Shown: one piece after another, positions 7,562 through 16,176 of the stretch
Layout: each line of letters starts with the position of its first letter
Numbering within the stretch: the stretch's first letter is position 1
Assembly (NCBI RefSeq): GCF_000383235.1
Contig: NZ_KB910961.1
Location: 1 to 43,956 of the forward strand
Direction: 5' to 3'
Origin: Bacillus sp. 123MFChir2
GTDB taxonomy: Bacteria > Bacillota > Bacilli > Bacillales > Bacillaceae_G
Length of the DNA: 43,956 nucleotides
Made by a program: the position numbers and the translations under genes
Notes under the pieces: model-generated
What the model was told of the DNA's origin: nothing
The model's input: the letters and a program-made list of their open reading frames with translations, nothing else
The model's database searches: none

Positions 7562-8200
7562 ATGGCTATAATTGGTTTACTTGGAACTGTACACACAAAT
7601 GATTTACGCCAAAAATTAAAATATCCTCTTCATTTAATGGAGGATGCAATTCGTACTTTTCAACCAAATACAATTCTTGGGGAAGTAAGACCAGAAGATT
7701 ATAAACGATATTTAGAAAATAGAAATTATCAAGGATATTTAGGTCCATCTGAATATCGATCGTTAATTTTTCCACTGTGTGAGAGTGAAGGGATTTCATT
7801 TGAACCTGTTGATTGGTTTGATGAAGAAGTCATAAGTCTAAACTATTTTTCGTTTTATAATGAAGAATCGAAAGAACATTTGGAACATAAGTTGTATCAA
7901 ATATACGAAGATATATTTGAAGTGACGGTTTTAGAACCATTTCCTTTAAACTCTCATACGACGAATGAAATGATTAAGAAAAAACAACTATGGCTAAAAG
8001 AAAAGAACCCCGCTGTACATGAAATTGTATGGTGTAAAAGAAATGAACGAATTATTGATAATATTATGAAACATGTTACAGATGATGAAAAAGAAAGAAT
8101 CTTGATAACAATTGGTGCAGAGCATTGTTATTTTATTCAGGAAGAATTAAGTAAGATAGGAATAGATGTGATTTTTCCGATTGATGTAAAGAAACGATAA
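7562..8200 (+). CDS. Uncharacterised protein with TraB/TIKI-like motifs
   Basis: 212 residues. I do not recognise a named family with certainty. Three features resemble the TraB/GumN/TIKI superfamily: an N-terminal G-T-V-H (8-11), an acidic G-E-V (40-42), and near the end R-N-E-R-I-I-D-N-I (160-168) followed by I-T-I-G-A-E-H (182-188). In that superfamily the GxxH motifs and a conserved Glu form a metal site, and some members are proteases. No membrane segment or signal is seen. ATG 7562 is chosen because GAGGAGAGGAG lies just before it; an upstream in-frame ATG at 7523 would sit inside the DUF2332 gene. The closely spaced DUF2332 gene upstream suggests a two-gene unit. Confidence 0.7.
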   Translation: MAIIGLLGTVHTNDLRQKLKYPLHLMEDAIRTFQPNTILGEVRPEDYKRYLENRNYQGYLGPSEYRSLIFPLCESEGISFEPVDWFDEEVISLNYFSFYNEESKEHLEHKLYQIYEDIFEVTVLEPFPLNSHTTNEMIKKKQLWLKEKNPAVHEIVWCKRNERIIDNIMKHVTDDEKERILITIGAEHCYFIQEELSKIGIDVIFPIDVKKR

Positions 8201-8270
8201 TTACTTTAAATATCGTAATGTAATGAAAGCATTAAAAAGGCATTTGAAAAATCCATAATGGAGGTAAACT

Positions 8271-9188
8271 ATGGAGAACATTCCTCAAATTCTTCAAGAA
8301 AAAATTGATTTCTTACATTGTGTTAATAGAATTGAAAGATTATCTAAAGGATATTCTCCAGATGAAAAGTATGTAGTCTATTCTGATGATAAAAAATTCT
8401 TACTAAGAATAGGGAATTTAGAAGGGTATGAAAGAAAAAAGACGGAGTTTCAAGTATTGCAGAGAATGCAAGAGTATCATGTTCGATCTCCTAAGCCAAT
8501 AGAAATCGGAATTTTAGATGAATTGAATTCTTGTTACACTATTTATTCCTTTATTGAGGGCGTTGATGTAAAAGAGACATTAACTGTTCTTACTGATCAA
8601 GAGCAATACAAGATTGGTATTGAAGCAGGAGGACAGCTATCTAAAATGCATTTGCTTGAGGCACCTGTTCATATCAAATCTTGGTACGAACAAGCAATGC
8701 AAAAGCATTATCGATACCTTGATACATATAAAGAAAGTGGAATAAAGATTGAAAATGATCAAAAGGTTATTAACTTTATTGAAAAAAATAAATATGTATT
8801 AAAAGGACGTCCGAGTCGATTTCAGCATGATGATTTTCATTTGCAAAATATTATTGTAGACAATAATAGGTATGCGGGGGTAGTTGATTTCAATAATTTT
8901 GATTGGGGAGACCCAATTCATGATTTTGTAAAAGTAGCTTTATTTCAAAGAAATGAGAGCATTCCATTTTCAATAGGGCAAATTAAAGGATATTTTAATC
9001 ATAATGTTCCTGAAGATTTTTGGATGCTTTATTCTATTTATGCTGGAATGGTTATCTTTTCGTCAGTAGTCTGGTCATTACGTTTTGCGCCGCACCAATT
9101 AGATGAAATGATAGAAAGGTTGCATAAGATATTGGAAGATCATAAAAGTTTTGAAGTTGTAAAACCTTTATGGTATGAACCAAAGTGA
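8271..9188 (+). CDS. APH-family phosphotransferase (aminoglycoside kinase-like)
   Basis: 305 residues. Protein-kinase-like fold of the APH family. The catalytic loop is F-Q-H-D-D-F-H-L-Q-N (185-193) with Asp188 and Asn193, and the metal-binding Asp206 is in G-V-V-D-F-N-N-F-D-W-G-D-P. The N-lobe has the strand pattern Y-V-V-Y-S-D-D-K-K-F-L-L-R. Members phosphorylate aminoglycosides, macrolides, choline, homoserine or sugars. Here the substrate cannot be told; similar genes are abundant in B. cereus genomes without proven resistance. ATG 8271 follows GGAGGTAAAC closely. It is single, between short intergenic stretches. Confidence 0.85.
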   Translation: MENIPQILQEKIDFLHCVNRIERLSKGYSPDEKYVVYSDDKKFLLRIGNLEGYERKKTEFQVLQRMQEYHVRSPKPIEIGILDELNSCYTIYSFIEGVDVKETLTVLTDQEQYKIGIEAGGQLSKMHLLEAPVHIKSWYEQAMQKHYRYLDTYKESGIKIENDQKVINFIEKNKYVLKGRPSRFQHDDFHLQNIIVDNNRYAGVVDFNNFDWGDPIHDFVKVALFQRNESIPFSIGQIKGYFNHNVPEDFWMLYSIYAGMVIFSSVVWSLRFAPHQLDEMIERLHKILEDHKSFEVVKPLWYEPK

Positions 9189-9266
9189 TAAATGAAGTGT
9201 ATTGAAAGAGGGATTTGGAATTTTTGCTTATTAAGTTAATTACATTGTAATAGGAATTGGATTAAC

Positions 9267-9305
9267 AAAAGGAGGGATAAGTTTTTGCTATCGCTCCTTT
9301 TTTGT
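9267..9305 (+). terminator. Terminator after APH-like gene
   Basis: AAAGGAGGGATA / TATCGCTCCTTT stem with one mismatch and a TTTTTT tail. Confidence 0.7.
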
Positions 9306-9523
9306 TATTTTGGTAAAGCTTCTTTTTTATGCATTTGAGATATACTAATCTTCTGTTAAGTTAATATTTGATGATAAAGGCGAAATATATAAATGTGAAC
9401 GAAATTAAACATTTAAAATATGTTCAATAATTGTGTTGATTGTAGCTAAAAAACTTGGTATGGTATTATATCATATTAGGAAAAAGTAAAAGGAAACGAC
9501 AGCAGTTAGAGATTGCGAATAAC

Positions 9524-9541
9524 TTGTGAACGATTTCATAA
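9524..9541 (+). promoter_or_regulatory. Rex- or Fnr-like inverted repeat upstream of DUF1275 gene
   Basis: TTGTGAA-CGAT-TTCATAA, one base from the Rex-type TTGTGAA-N4-TTCACAA pattern. It also contains TGTGA-N6-TCATA, close to Fnr/CRP boxes. It is 60 bases before the next start codon. A single short match can arise by chance. The rest of 9189-9601 holds the terminator above and no gene I can support. Confidence 0.3.
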
Positions 9542-9601
9542 TAATGTTGTTTTTGTATAAATGGATAATATATGCAATATAAGGTACAAGGAGATAATAA
9601 T

Positions 9602-10306
9602 ATGAAAGACAAACTAAGTACAATCCCCTCATTATCTTCAAACTCTGTTTATTTAGGTGTTTTGTTAGCTGTAGTTGGAGGTTTTTTAGATGCTTATACT
9701 TTCATCAGTAGGGACGGAGTATTTGCCAATGCGCAAACAGGGAATGTAGTATTACTCGCTATAAGAGCAGCTAACGGAGAATGGCATAATGCGTTGCTTT
9801 ATATCCCGCCAATTTTAGCTTTTATGTTAGGGGTTTTAATATCAGAAGTAGTAAAGATTCCTCATATAAGACATGCATTGCATAGTTATAGACGATCTAT
9901 TCTTATTCTTGAATGTATTGTTTTAATCATTGTAGGGTTTATGCCAAAAAGTATACCTAACATAGTGGTAACAGTATGTATTTCGTTTGTATCATCTTTA
10001 CAAATCTCTACTTTCAATAAATTAGATAAGTGGGTTTACAATTCAACGATGACAACAGGGAATCTTCGAACTTTAACACAGGCAGCATATTTAGCGTTTA
10101 TAAAACGCGATCAGGAAGAGAAAAAACGATTTAATGAATTTTTTGTTATTATTCTTTCTTTTATACTTGGTGCACTATTCGGTACATTTACTACTGCTCA
10201 TTTAGGAAACAGAGCTATTTGGATTGCTGCAGGAGTTTTAGTGATTGCTTTGATTTTATATCATAAAGATAGAGGGTATTGGAGAAAACCTCAAATGTTA
10301 AAATGA
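9602..10306 (+). CDS. YoaK-like DUF1275 membrane protein
   Basis: 234 residues from ATG 9602, which has AAGGAGA 9 bases upstream; ATG 9572 lacks such a site. About six membrane segments. The family signature is near the start: G-G-F-L-D-A-Y-T-F and then F-A-N-A-Q-T-G-N-V-V. A second conserved block Q-I-S-T-F-N-K ... T-T-G-N-L-R sits in the second half. DUF1275/YoaK proteins are multi-pass inner-membrane proteins without a proven function. It stands alone with a terminator at 10424. Confidence 0.88.
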   Translation: MKDKLSTIPSLSSNSVYLGVLLAVVGGFLDAYTFISRDGVFANAQTGNVVLLAIRAANGEWHNALLYIPPILAFMLGVLISEVVKIPHIRHALHSYRRSILILECIVLIIVGFMPKSIPNIVVTVCISFVSSLQISTFNKLDKWVYNSTMTTGNLRTLTQAAYLAFIKRDQEEKKRFNEFFVIILSFILGALFGTFTTAHLGNRAIWIAAGVLVIALILYHKDRGYWRKPQMLK

Positions 10307-10323
10307 AAAAAATATTTGTTACG

Positions 10324-10413
10324 TTAATCATATTTCACTATTGCATTTCGTCCATTAGAAGCTTCTTCATAAGAGTCATGTGGAACGAAGTGTAGGTTGA
10401 TAAATAATGACTT
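10324..10413 (-). pseudogene. Possible C-terminal remnant of an unidentified gene
   Basis: The minus strand between the DUF1275 gene and its downstream hairpin reads a protein-like stretch (F-V-P-H-D-S-Y-E-E-A-S-N-G-R-N-A-I-V-K-Y-D) ending in TAA at 10326-10324. It has no start codon and an in-frame stop just upstream. It looks like the tail of a deleted gene, but a chance open frame is possible. Confidence 0.25.
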
Positions 10414-10423
10414 TTATTTGACG

Positions 10424-10458
10424 AAAAATCCTGAGAAAGAGTACTTCTCAGGATTTTT
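10424..10458. terminator. Bidirectional terminator between convergent genes
   Basis: AAAAATCCTGAGAA / TTCTCAGGATTTTT perfect arms around AGAGTAC, with a T-rich tail on the plus strand and an A-rich lead-in. It lies between the DUF1275 gene and the minus-strand DUF2512 gene. Confidence 0.85.
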
Positions 10459-10512
10459 CTTTTTGTTCAAGAAACGCAGTATTTTTTAATTCAAATCTCT
10501 AAAGTGGTTGTA

Positions 10513-10962
10513 TCATCTCTGTTTTTTCGTTTCTGTAACATTTTTCTCCTCCGCAAACTCTGTTCCATACGCCAGCGATCTGTTGAAAGTGAATGGTTTT
10601 CTTTCTATTGTTTGATAAGTAGCAATGCGATCCATTGAATAGCGGTGAACAAAAATTTCTGCTCCTGTAACTATAATGGCTGATAAAATACTTCCCCAAG
10701 CAATTTGCATATAGTTGTCTAACAGTACGCTCCCGAAAATCCATACACTCATATAAGTAAAAAGAAAATCAATCATGAGTGCAGCGGTATTTCCAGCTCG
10801 TGGCAAGATAATTTGATCTCCTAACATATACGACGCGATTGTAATAAATAAACTAAAGGAAAAGATGTCAACAATTGTTGCATCAAAGAATAAATCCAAA
10901 CCAATTGCAAAAGCAATCATGCAGGATATAAATTTGATAAGCATAATCGTAATATGATTCAT
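10513..10962 (-). CDS. YndM-like DUF2512 membrane protein
   Basis: 149 residues from ATG 10962-10960, preceded by GAGAGG. A much longer open frame exists upstream but has no binding site and an unrelated lysine-rich composition. Four membrane segments are seen (I-M-L-I-K-F-I-S-C-M-I-A-F-A; I-V-D-I-F-S-F-S-L-F-I-T-I-A; N-T-A-A-L-M-I-D-F-L-F-T-Y; W-G-S-I-L-S-A-I-I-V-T), then a charged tail of about 45 residues. It contains D-Q-I-I-L-P-R-A-G-N, typical of DUF2512/YndM. Function unknown. It is divergent from the SIR2 gene across 299 bases. Confidence 0.8.
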   Translation of the reverse strand: MNHITIMLIKFISCMIAFAIGLDLFFDATIVDIFSFSLFITIASYMLGDQIILPRAGNTAALMIDFLFTYMSVWIFGSVLLDNYMQIAWGSILSAIIVTGAEIFVHRYSMDRIATYQTIERKPFTFNRSLAYGTEFAEEKNVTETKKQR

Positions 10963-11261
10963 TATTTGAACCTCTCTTTTTCTATTTAGTTTGAATGAAA
11001 AAAGGGACTTTATGCATGGGAATTTTAAATTGCAATTTTTTAGGTAGTTTCTAAAAAGACAGAAGATAAATGCGTAGTTATAAATCGATTTAATGTCTTT
11101 AGTACTTAGCCTGTTTCCTTTGTTTCCGGTTATTTTAAGTACAATTTCTAATATACGGTTAAAATTTTTATTACCTTTACTTGTCTGAATGTTAAAAAAA
11201 TACAAAAGAAATGTTATATTAGAAAGAGAAAATTAACATTTTTAGGTAAGGGGGGATCGGG

Positions 11262-14200
11262 GTGTGGATTACTTCGGAAGTAGAAATTCCAGATGAACTC
11301 TTTGATAAACTCGAACAAGGGAAACTGGTTTTATTTGTTGGAGCTGGAGTATCTATGAAAGGCAATTCAAACTTACCAAATTTTGATGATTTAGTGGATG
11401 ATATTGCAAGCGCTCTATATGTAGATAAACGCGTGGAAAATGAACCGCACGATTATTATCTCGGAAAAATTGCAAAAACGAAAGATGTTCATCAGATTGC
11501 GAAGAATCTTGTTCATGTAGCAGGTTCAAAGCCAAATCCATTACATTATTCTATTTTGCAATTATTTGCAGCTGATGAGAATGTTCGAATTGTAACTACA
11601 AATTTTGATCAGCATTTCACGGCGGTAATTGAGGAGTCAAAACGTAAAATAAATATATATTACGCTCCGGCACTTCCAACGGGAAGAGCATTTAAAGGAT
11701 TGGCATATATTCATGGAAATGTAGAACAAGAAGAAGAAAATTTAATTTTGACTGATGGTGATTTTGGAAGGGCTTACTTAACAGAAGGATGGGCGAGACG
11801 ATTTTTAATTGATTTATTTTCTAATTATACAGTTTTATTTATTGGATATAGTCATAATGACCCTGTTATGAAATATTTAGCAACTGGATTACCACCAAGT
11901 ACGAGGCGGTATGCGTTTGTTGCGGGGGGAGATAATACATATCACTGGGAGCATTTAGGGGTTAAGCCTATTGTCTATCCCAATAAGACGCAAAATCATC
12001 AATCATTAGCAAAAGCAGTGCAGCGATGGGCAGAGCTAATGGGAGACAATTATATTACAAAGAGAACACGAATTCGAGATATCGTAACGGTTCCACCATC
12101 TTTAGAACAAGAACAGTTGTCTTATGTTAAACAATCAATAAAAAAGATTGAGACACTTCGCTACTTTGTTGAATTTGCAAGAGACTACGAATGGGTGGAA
12201 TGGTTAGAAAAAGAAGGACAACTGCGGAATTTATTTTCGGAGGAAGCTGAGACTTCTGAGAAAGATCAGTTGCTTGCACAGTGGATTGTGGATCATTTTT
12301 TAGTAAGCCACCAAAATGAATTATTTCAGTTGATGTATAAAAATAATACAGAAATATCTGCCTCGTTATGGAATACGATATGTACATTTTTGGTGGGTAT
12401 GGAACAACCAATACATATGGATACGTTTGCGAAGTGGCTCTTATTATTGTTAGAAAAGGCGAGGGGAAATGAATTTTTTATAGAAAATCTGCCTTCCTTT
12501 CTTCATAAATGTACGTACCCGAAACATAAAGAAATTATGGTTCTTTTATTAACTTGCATATTAGACGGAAAACTAAAATTGAAGCGGCTTCGGCAATGGG
12601 AACAAGAAATGCAAGATGTTGTAGAATTAGCGGCAACAAACCATCTATCGGATACAACCTTTTCAAAGATGCAGCACATATGGGAAGTGAAAATAAAACC
12701 ACATCTCTCTTATTTTTCGATTCCGATTTTGCAGATTGGATTAGAAAAACTACAGAGATTAGGATTAAAACAACAGGCGCTTCAAATCCATGATTCAGTT
12801 AGTGCATCGCGAAGTGCAATTGAACCGCATGAACAAGATAGCCAACCTCGTGAATTTTCTTTTTTAATTAATATTGTTAGGGATTGTATGGACTATGTTT
12901 GTATCCATTTTGAAGATAAAGCGAATTTTTATATTTCCTTTATGATGGAATTTGGAAATACAGTGCAAAAGCGAATGGCAGTGCATAGTATGAACCATAC
13001 TGTTTTTCGAACCCAAAATGAAAAAATAGAATGGTTGTTACAACATCAATTGTTCACTGAAGACACTTGTAAGCATGAAGTTTTTCAACTGTTAAAGAAT
13101 CATTATGAGCATGTATCTGAACATACGAAAGAAAAAGTGCTGACAACTATAGAGAAACAGTTTGAAGAAAAGACGTGTTATGTGGCTTGTAACTTAATCG
13201 ATTGGCTATATATGTGCGACCCAATAAATGAACGAACGAAACAAACATATGAATTTATGAAACAAAAATTCCCTCATTTTTTATCGAGGCAGTTTCCTGA
13301 TTTACAAGAAGAGCGGACATTACAGCCAATTGCATGCAATTTAACAACTGATGGTTTGCTACATATGAAAGAGGAAGAAATGATAAGGCAAATACTTCAA
13401 TATTCACAAGAAGGATTGTTTGAGAAACATCATTTTTTAGAAATGCTATCAAAGGCTTGTAAAACAAATGTACAATGGAGTATTTCTCTTGCGTATCAAT
13501 TAGTTAAATATAAAGAAGTGAGTAAAGAAGTATGGTTTGTATTCATAAGAGATTGGCGCAATAATCGAAAATTAACAGATAAACAGATGCAAGAGCTTTT
13601 ACCATTGCTGCATCAATTTGTAAGGCATGATACTTACCATTGGCTCATTAGCAGTTTTCTCTATGAAAAGGGCAATCAGTTAGCAGAATTTCAAGAAGAT
13701 ACAATTCGAGCAATAAAACAGCTTGCTTTTTCATTGTTTCCTCACGTTATGAAAAGTGAACAAGGAGGGGGAGAAAAGCAAACGGATTACTATAATGAGG
13801 CTGCTTTGCATCCAGTAGGGAAAATAACAGCAGTTTTATTAACACTTCTAGCGTATGAGCATTTATACGATCGAAATATACATGCTTATTTATATGTATT
13901 TGAAGAGCAAATGCAGAAAAAATCATACTACGTAAATATTATGATTGCAAGACTAACAGCTGATTTAACATTTTTATTTCATATCGAGAAGCACTGGTGT
14001 AGAAAGCATATGATTCCTTATTTAGATTTGCAGAAGAATGAAGAGAAAACAAAATATGCATGGGCAGGGTTTGTAAATACGCAAATTAATTTGCCTTTAT
14101 TTATACAAACAAAGAAATATATTGCTTTTGCTGTTAGACATTTACATTTGTTGAATAAACAAACACAAGAAGTATTTATGAAATGGTTAAGTCTCGTTTT

Positions 14201-14777
14201 TTTTAAGTGTATTTTATATTGGGATAAACAACTAGATTGGTTGAACGCTCTCTTTATACAGGGGGAAGAGATAGAGAAAGTAAAGTTTATAGAAAATGTC
14301 TCATATTATGTAAAAACTTTGAGCGTAAAAGAACAACAAAAATTTTGGCAAGATTGGCTTGCAGACTTTTTAGTAGAGCGTCCTAAAATGAGTATAATAG
14401 CAGAGAAAGAATATATTATCTTTTTGCGGTTTGTGTTATACATGGATGTTATTGCTGAAAAAGGGATTCAAACTGTTTTATCGCATTTTTCTATATCTTC
14501 ATTGCAAAGAGAAAAACAAGCATTAAAGGATTTATTGAAACAGCTGTTAGAAAAAAACGAGTTGATTCATCAAAGTCCTAAAGTATATGCAACATTATTT
14601 TTTGTATTATTAACAAAGATAAATGATGCAGAATGTATTGAAAATGAAGTGATTCATCTTCGGCACTTGTTTGATGAGATGAAGCTTGAAAACACGTTAC
14701 TTGAACGTATTCAAAATGAAATGATGCGCATTGGAATGATCAATCGAAATACAAATGATTCACATTTGTTATTATGA
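11262..14777 (+). CDS. Large SIR2-domain protein, defence-associated sirtuin-like (candidate anti-phage NADase)
   Basis: 1171 residues. The N-terminal SIR2 domain (about 10-260) shows the NAD-binding motif F-V-G-A-G-V-S (25-31), T-T-N-F-D (112-116) with the catalytic-type Asn114, Y-I-H-G (149-152) with His151, T-D-G-D-F-G-R (164-170) and F-I-G-Y-S-H-N-D-P (193-201). The remaining 900 residues are predicted helical, rich in Leu/Lys/Glu, with no visible P-loop, nuclease or membrane segment. SIR2 followed by a long helical C-terminus without an NTPase is the plan of the DSR1/DSR2 sirtuins, which deplete NAD+ when a phage protein binds their C-terminal part. Avs5-type SIR2 proteins differ by having a STAND NTPase. 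The start is GTG 11262 after AAGGGGGG. Base composition is like the neighbours and no phage genes are near. The SIR2 domain is certain; the defence role and NADase activity are inference. Confidence 0.88.
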   Translation: MWITSEVEIPDELFDKLEQGKLVLFVGAGVSMKGNSNLPNFDDLVDDIASALYVDKRVENEPHDYYLGKIAKTKDVHQIAKNLVHVAGSKPNPLHYSILQLFAADENVRIVTTNFDQHFTAVIEESKRKINIYYAPALPTGRAFKGLAYIHGNVEQEEENLILTDGDFGRAYLTEGWARRFLIDLFSNYTVLFIGYSHNDPVMKYLATGLPPSTRRYAFVAGGDNTYHWEHLGVKPIVYPNKTQNHQSLAKAVQRWAELMGDNYITKRTRIRDIVTVPPSLEQEQLSYVKQSIKKIETLRYFVEFARDYEWVEWLEKEGQLRNLFSEEAETSEKDQLLAQWIVDHFLVSHQNELFQLMYKNNTEISASLWNTICTFLVGMEQPIHMDTFAKWLLLLLEKARGNEFFIENLPSFLHKCTYPKHKEIMVLLLTCILDGKLKLKRLRQWEQEMQDVVELAATNHLSDTTFSKMQHIWEVKIKPHLSYFSIPILQIGLEKLQRLGLKQQALQIHDSVSASRSAIEPHEQDSQPREFSFLINIVRDCMDYVCIHFEDKANFYISFMMEFGNTVQKRMAVHSMNHTVFRTQNEKIEWLLQHQLFTEDTCKHEVFQLLKNHYEHVSEHTKEKVLTTIEKQFEEKTCYVACNLIDWLYMCDPINERTKQTYEFMKQKFPHFLSRQFPDLQEERTLQPIACNLTTDGLLHMKEEEMIRQILQYSQEGLFEKHHFLEMLSKACKTNVQWSISLAYQLVKYKEVSKEVWFVFIRDWRNNRKLTDKQMQELLPLLHQFVRHDTYHWLISSFLYEKGNQLAEFQEDTIRAIKQLAFSLFPHVMKSEQGGGEKQTDYYNEAALHPVGKITAVLLTLLAYEHLYDRNIHAYLYVFEEQMQKKSYYVNIMIARLTADLTFLFHIEKHWCRKHMIPYLDLQKNEEKTKYAWAGFVNTQINLPLFIQTKKYIAFAVRHLHLLNKQTQEVFMKWLSLVFFKCILYWDKQLDWLNALFIQGEEIEKVKFIENVSYYVKTLSVKEQQKFWQDWLADFLVERPKMSIIAEKEYIIFLRFVLYMDVIAEKGIQTVLSHFSISSLQREKQALKDLLKQLLEKNELIHQSPKVYATLFFVLLTKINDAECIENEVIHLRHLFDEMKLENTLLERIQNEMMRIGMINRNTNDSHLLL

Positions 14778-14884
14778 AACATATGATGCGATGAAAAGAA
14801 AAGAAAAAAAGTAACTACTCAGTCACTCTATGAAAAATCGATAGAAAAGCATTTTTTTAAGTTGCCCTGAGAGACTGGCTATGT

Positions 14885-15062
14885 ATATATAAATGTAAAT
14901 TAAAAAACCGACATAAAAACCCATTTCCTTTTTGGGAAGGATGAGAGCGTCTAGCCGTGCACAGTAGCGGTCAGGGCCTTTTTCTACCACGCGCAAAGTT
15001 TGAAAACAAAGAAAGGCAGCGAGGTGTAGGTCCATTTTGATCTTCATGGCAGCAATTATAGG
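14885..15062 (+). repeat. bcr1-like repeat, copy B
   Basis: Begins with ATATAAATGTAAATTAAAAA and ACATAAAAACCC, then GAGAGCGTCTAGCCGTGCAC, GCGGTCAGGGCC, CTACCACGCGCAAAGTTT and the final GCAGCAATTATAG. It is the same element as at 283, 25846, 34346 and 35128. It sits between the SIR2 gene and the aro operon promoter. A minus-strand open frame over it is only a by-product of the repeat. Confidence 0.75.
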
Positions 15063-15126
15063 TAAGTGTATTTTTGCTAGAATTATACTCCTTACCAAAC
15101 TTCTAAATGAAATATATGAAAAAGTA

Positions 15127-15156
15127 TTGACATATTTTGAAACGACATTCTATAAT
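15127..15156 (+). promoter_or_regulatory. SigA promoter of the aro/tyr operon
   Basis: TTGACA at 15127-15132, an 18-base spacer, and TATAAT at 15151-15156, both perfect hexamers. It lies about 30 bases before the first T-box leader. No comparable promoter is seen between the two T-boxes, so one transcript probably carries both. Confidence 0.85.
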
Positions 15157-15185
15157 ACAAATCATACTTAATAAAAACAACGCAT

Positions 15186-15431
15186 TGAAGGGAACAAAAT
15201 AGTGTTTATCTCCCTGTTATAGAGAGCTGATGGTTGGTGGAAATCAGTACAAAGGTAAACGTGAATTACAGTCCTGGAGCATCTTTTTCGTAGTAAAGAC
15301 AGAAGTCTTTATGAAGGGAAAGGCGGTCAAAACGATCGTTAACAATGAAAAGAGGTAGGCAAATATGTCTACAACTAGGGTGGTACCGCGATAATAATCG
15401 TCCCTACTGATTGAATCAGTAGGGATTTTTT
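15186..15431 (+). ncRNA. T-box riboswitch 1, tyrosine specifier
   Basis: The leader has the AGAGAGC...GGTTGGTG stem I features and the specifier region GAA-T-TAC-A-GTCCTGGAGC, which places the codon TAC (Tyr) at 15267-15269. The T-box AGGGTGG is at 15377-15383 in a GGTGGTACCGCG antiterminator, and a terminator hairpin TCCCTACTGATT / AATCAGTAGGGA with a T run is at 15401-15431. Uncharged tRNA-Tyr should stabilise the antiterminator and allow transcription. The specifier was assigned by lining the sequence up with the remembered glyQS layout, not by folding. Confidence 0.92.
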
Positions 15432-15476
15432 GCATATGCGCGGATTTAAATGATAATTAAATAATAAATGTAATGA

Positions 15477-15721
15477 TAGGAAAGAGAGTAGTGGTTGTTT
15501 CCCTGTAACAGAGAGCTGGTGGTTGGTGTGAACCAGTACATAAACAAGCATGAATTACAATCCTGGAACATCTTTTTCGTAGTAAAGGCAAAAGTCTTTA
15601 TGAAGGGAAAGACGGTCAAAACGATCGTTAAGAATAAAGAGAGGTAGACAAATGTGTCTGCAACTAGGGTGGTACCGCGATAATAATCGTCCCTACTGAT
15701 TGGATCAGTAGGGATTTTTTC
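15477..15721 (+). ncRNA. T-box riboswitch 2, tyrosine specifier
   Basis: A second complete copy, closely similar to the first over its whole length. Specifier GAA-T-TAC-A gives TAC (Tyr) at 15556-15558, T-box AGGGTGG is at 15666-15672, and terminator TCCCTACTGATT / GATCAGTAGGGA with a T run is at 15690-15720. It stands in series with the first leader before the DAHP synthase gene, so two terminators must be overcome, which would sharpen the response to tyrosine starvation. Confidence 0.92.
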
Positions 15722-15841
15722 ATATATTTCATATGAGAAATCGTTATCAACTTTGTTTTGTTATAAGGGATGAGTTCAGAAAATAGGGAATTTTCAATTC
15801 CTTGTCATATAATTTCAAAAAGATACAAGGAGGAATTTTGA

Positions 15842-16168
15842 ATGGGAAATCATGAATTAGAACAATTACGTAAACAGGTGGATGAGATTAATTTACAACT
15901 TCTGCACTTATTGAATGAGCGTGCGAAGGTTGTGCAAGAAATCGGACAACAAAAGAAATTGCAAGGCACGAAACGCTTCGATCCTGTTCGCGAGCGTGAA
16001 GTACTTGATATGCTTGCAGAGCATAACGAAGGACCATTTGAAACATCTACAGTGCAACATATTTTCAAAACAATTTTTAAAGCGAGCTTAGAACTGCAAG
16101 AAGATGATAATCGTAAAGCATTATTAGTTTCACGTAAAAAAAACAAGAAAATACGATTGTTGATGTAA
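15842..16168 (+). CDS. aroA: Chorismate mutase part of bifunctional DAHP synthase (frameshifted)
   Basis: This frame encodes the AroQ-type chorismate mutase domain that is fused to the N-terminus of DAHP synthase in Bacillus AroA. It shows L-R-K-Q-V-D-E-I-N near the start and a [12 protein letters not shown] block. In the usual 358-residue enzyme the domain regulates the synthase through prephenate and chorismate binding. After residue 100 the frame runs into [10 protein letters not shown] and stops at 16168. The run of eight A at 16136-16143 is one short of the nine that would read on as [11 protein letters not shown] into the synthase domain. So the gene is frameshifted here, by mutation or sequencing error. 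The start has AAGGAGG nearby. The operon is under two tyrosine T-boxes. Confidence 0.8.
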   Translation: MGNHELEQLRKQVDEINLQLLHLLNERAKVVQEIGQQKKLQGTKRFDPVREREVLDMLAEHNEGPFETSTVQHIFKTIFKASLELQEDDNRKALLVSRKKNKKIRLLM

Positions 16169-16176
16169 AAGGTGAA

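Noticed and set aside
10963-11205. N-terminal extension of the DUF2512 gene
   Set aside because: No ribosome site at the upstream ATG, while the internal ATG at 10962 has GAGAGG and matches the family start.
14823-15098. 91-codon minus-strand frame downstream of the SIR2 gene
   Set aside because: It lies over bcr1-like copy B, contains a low-complexity I-Y-I-Y-I-Y stretch and has no supporting binding site.
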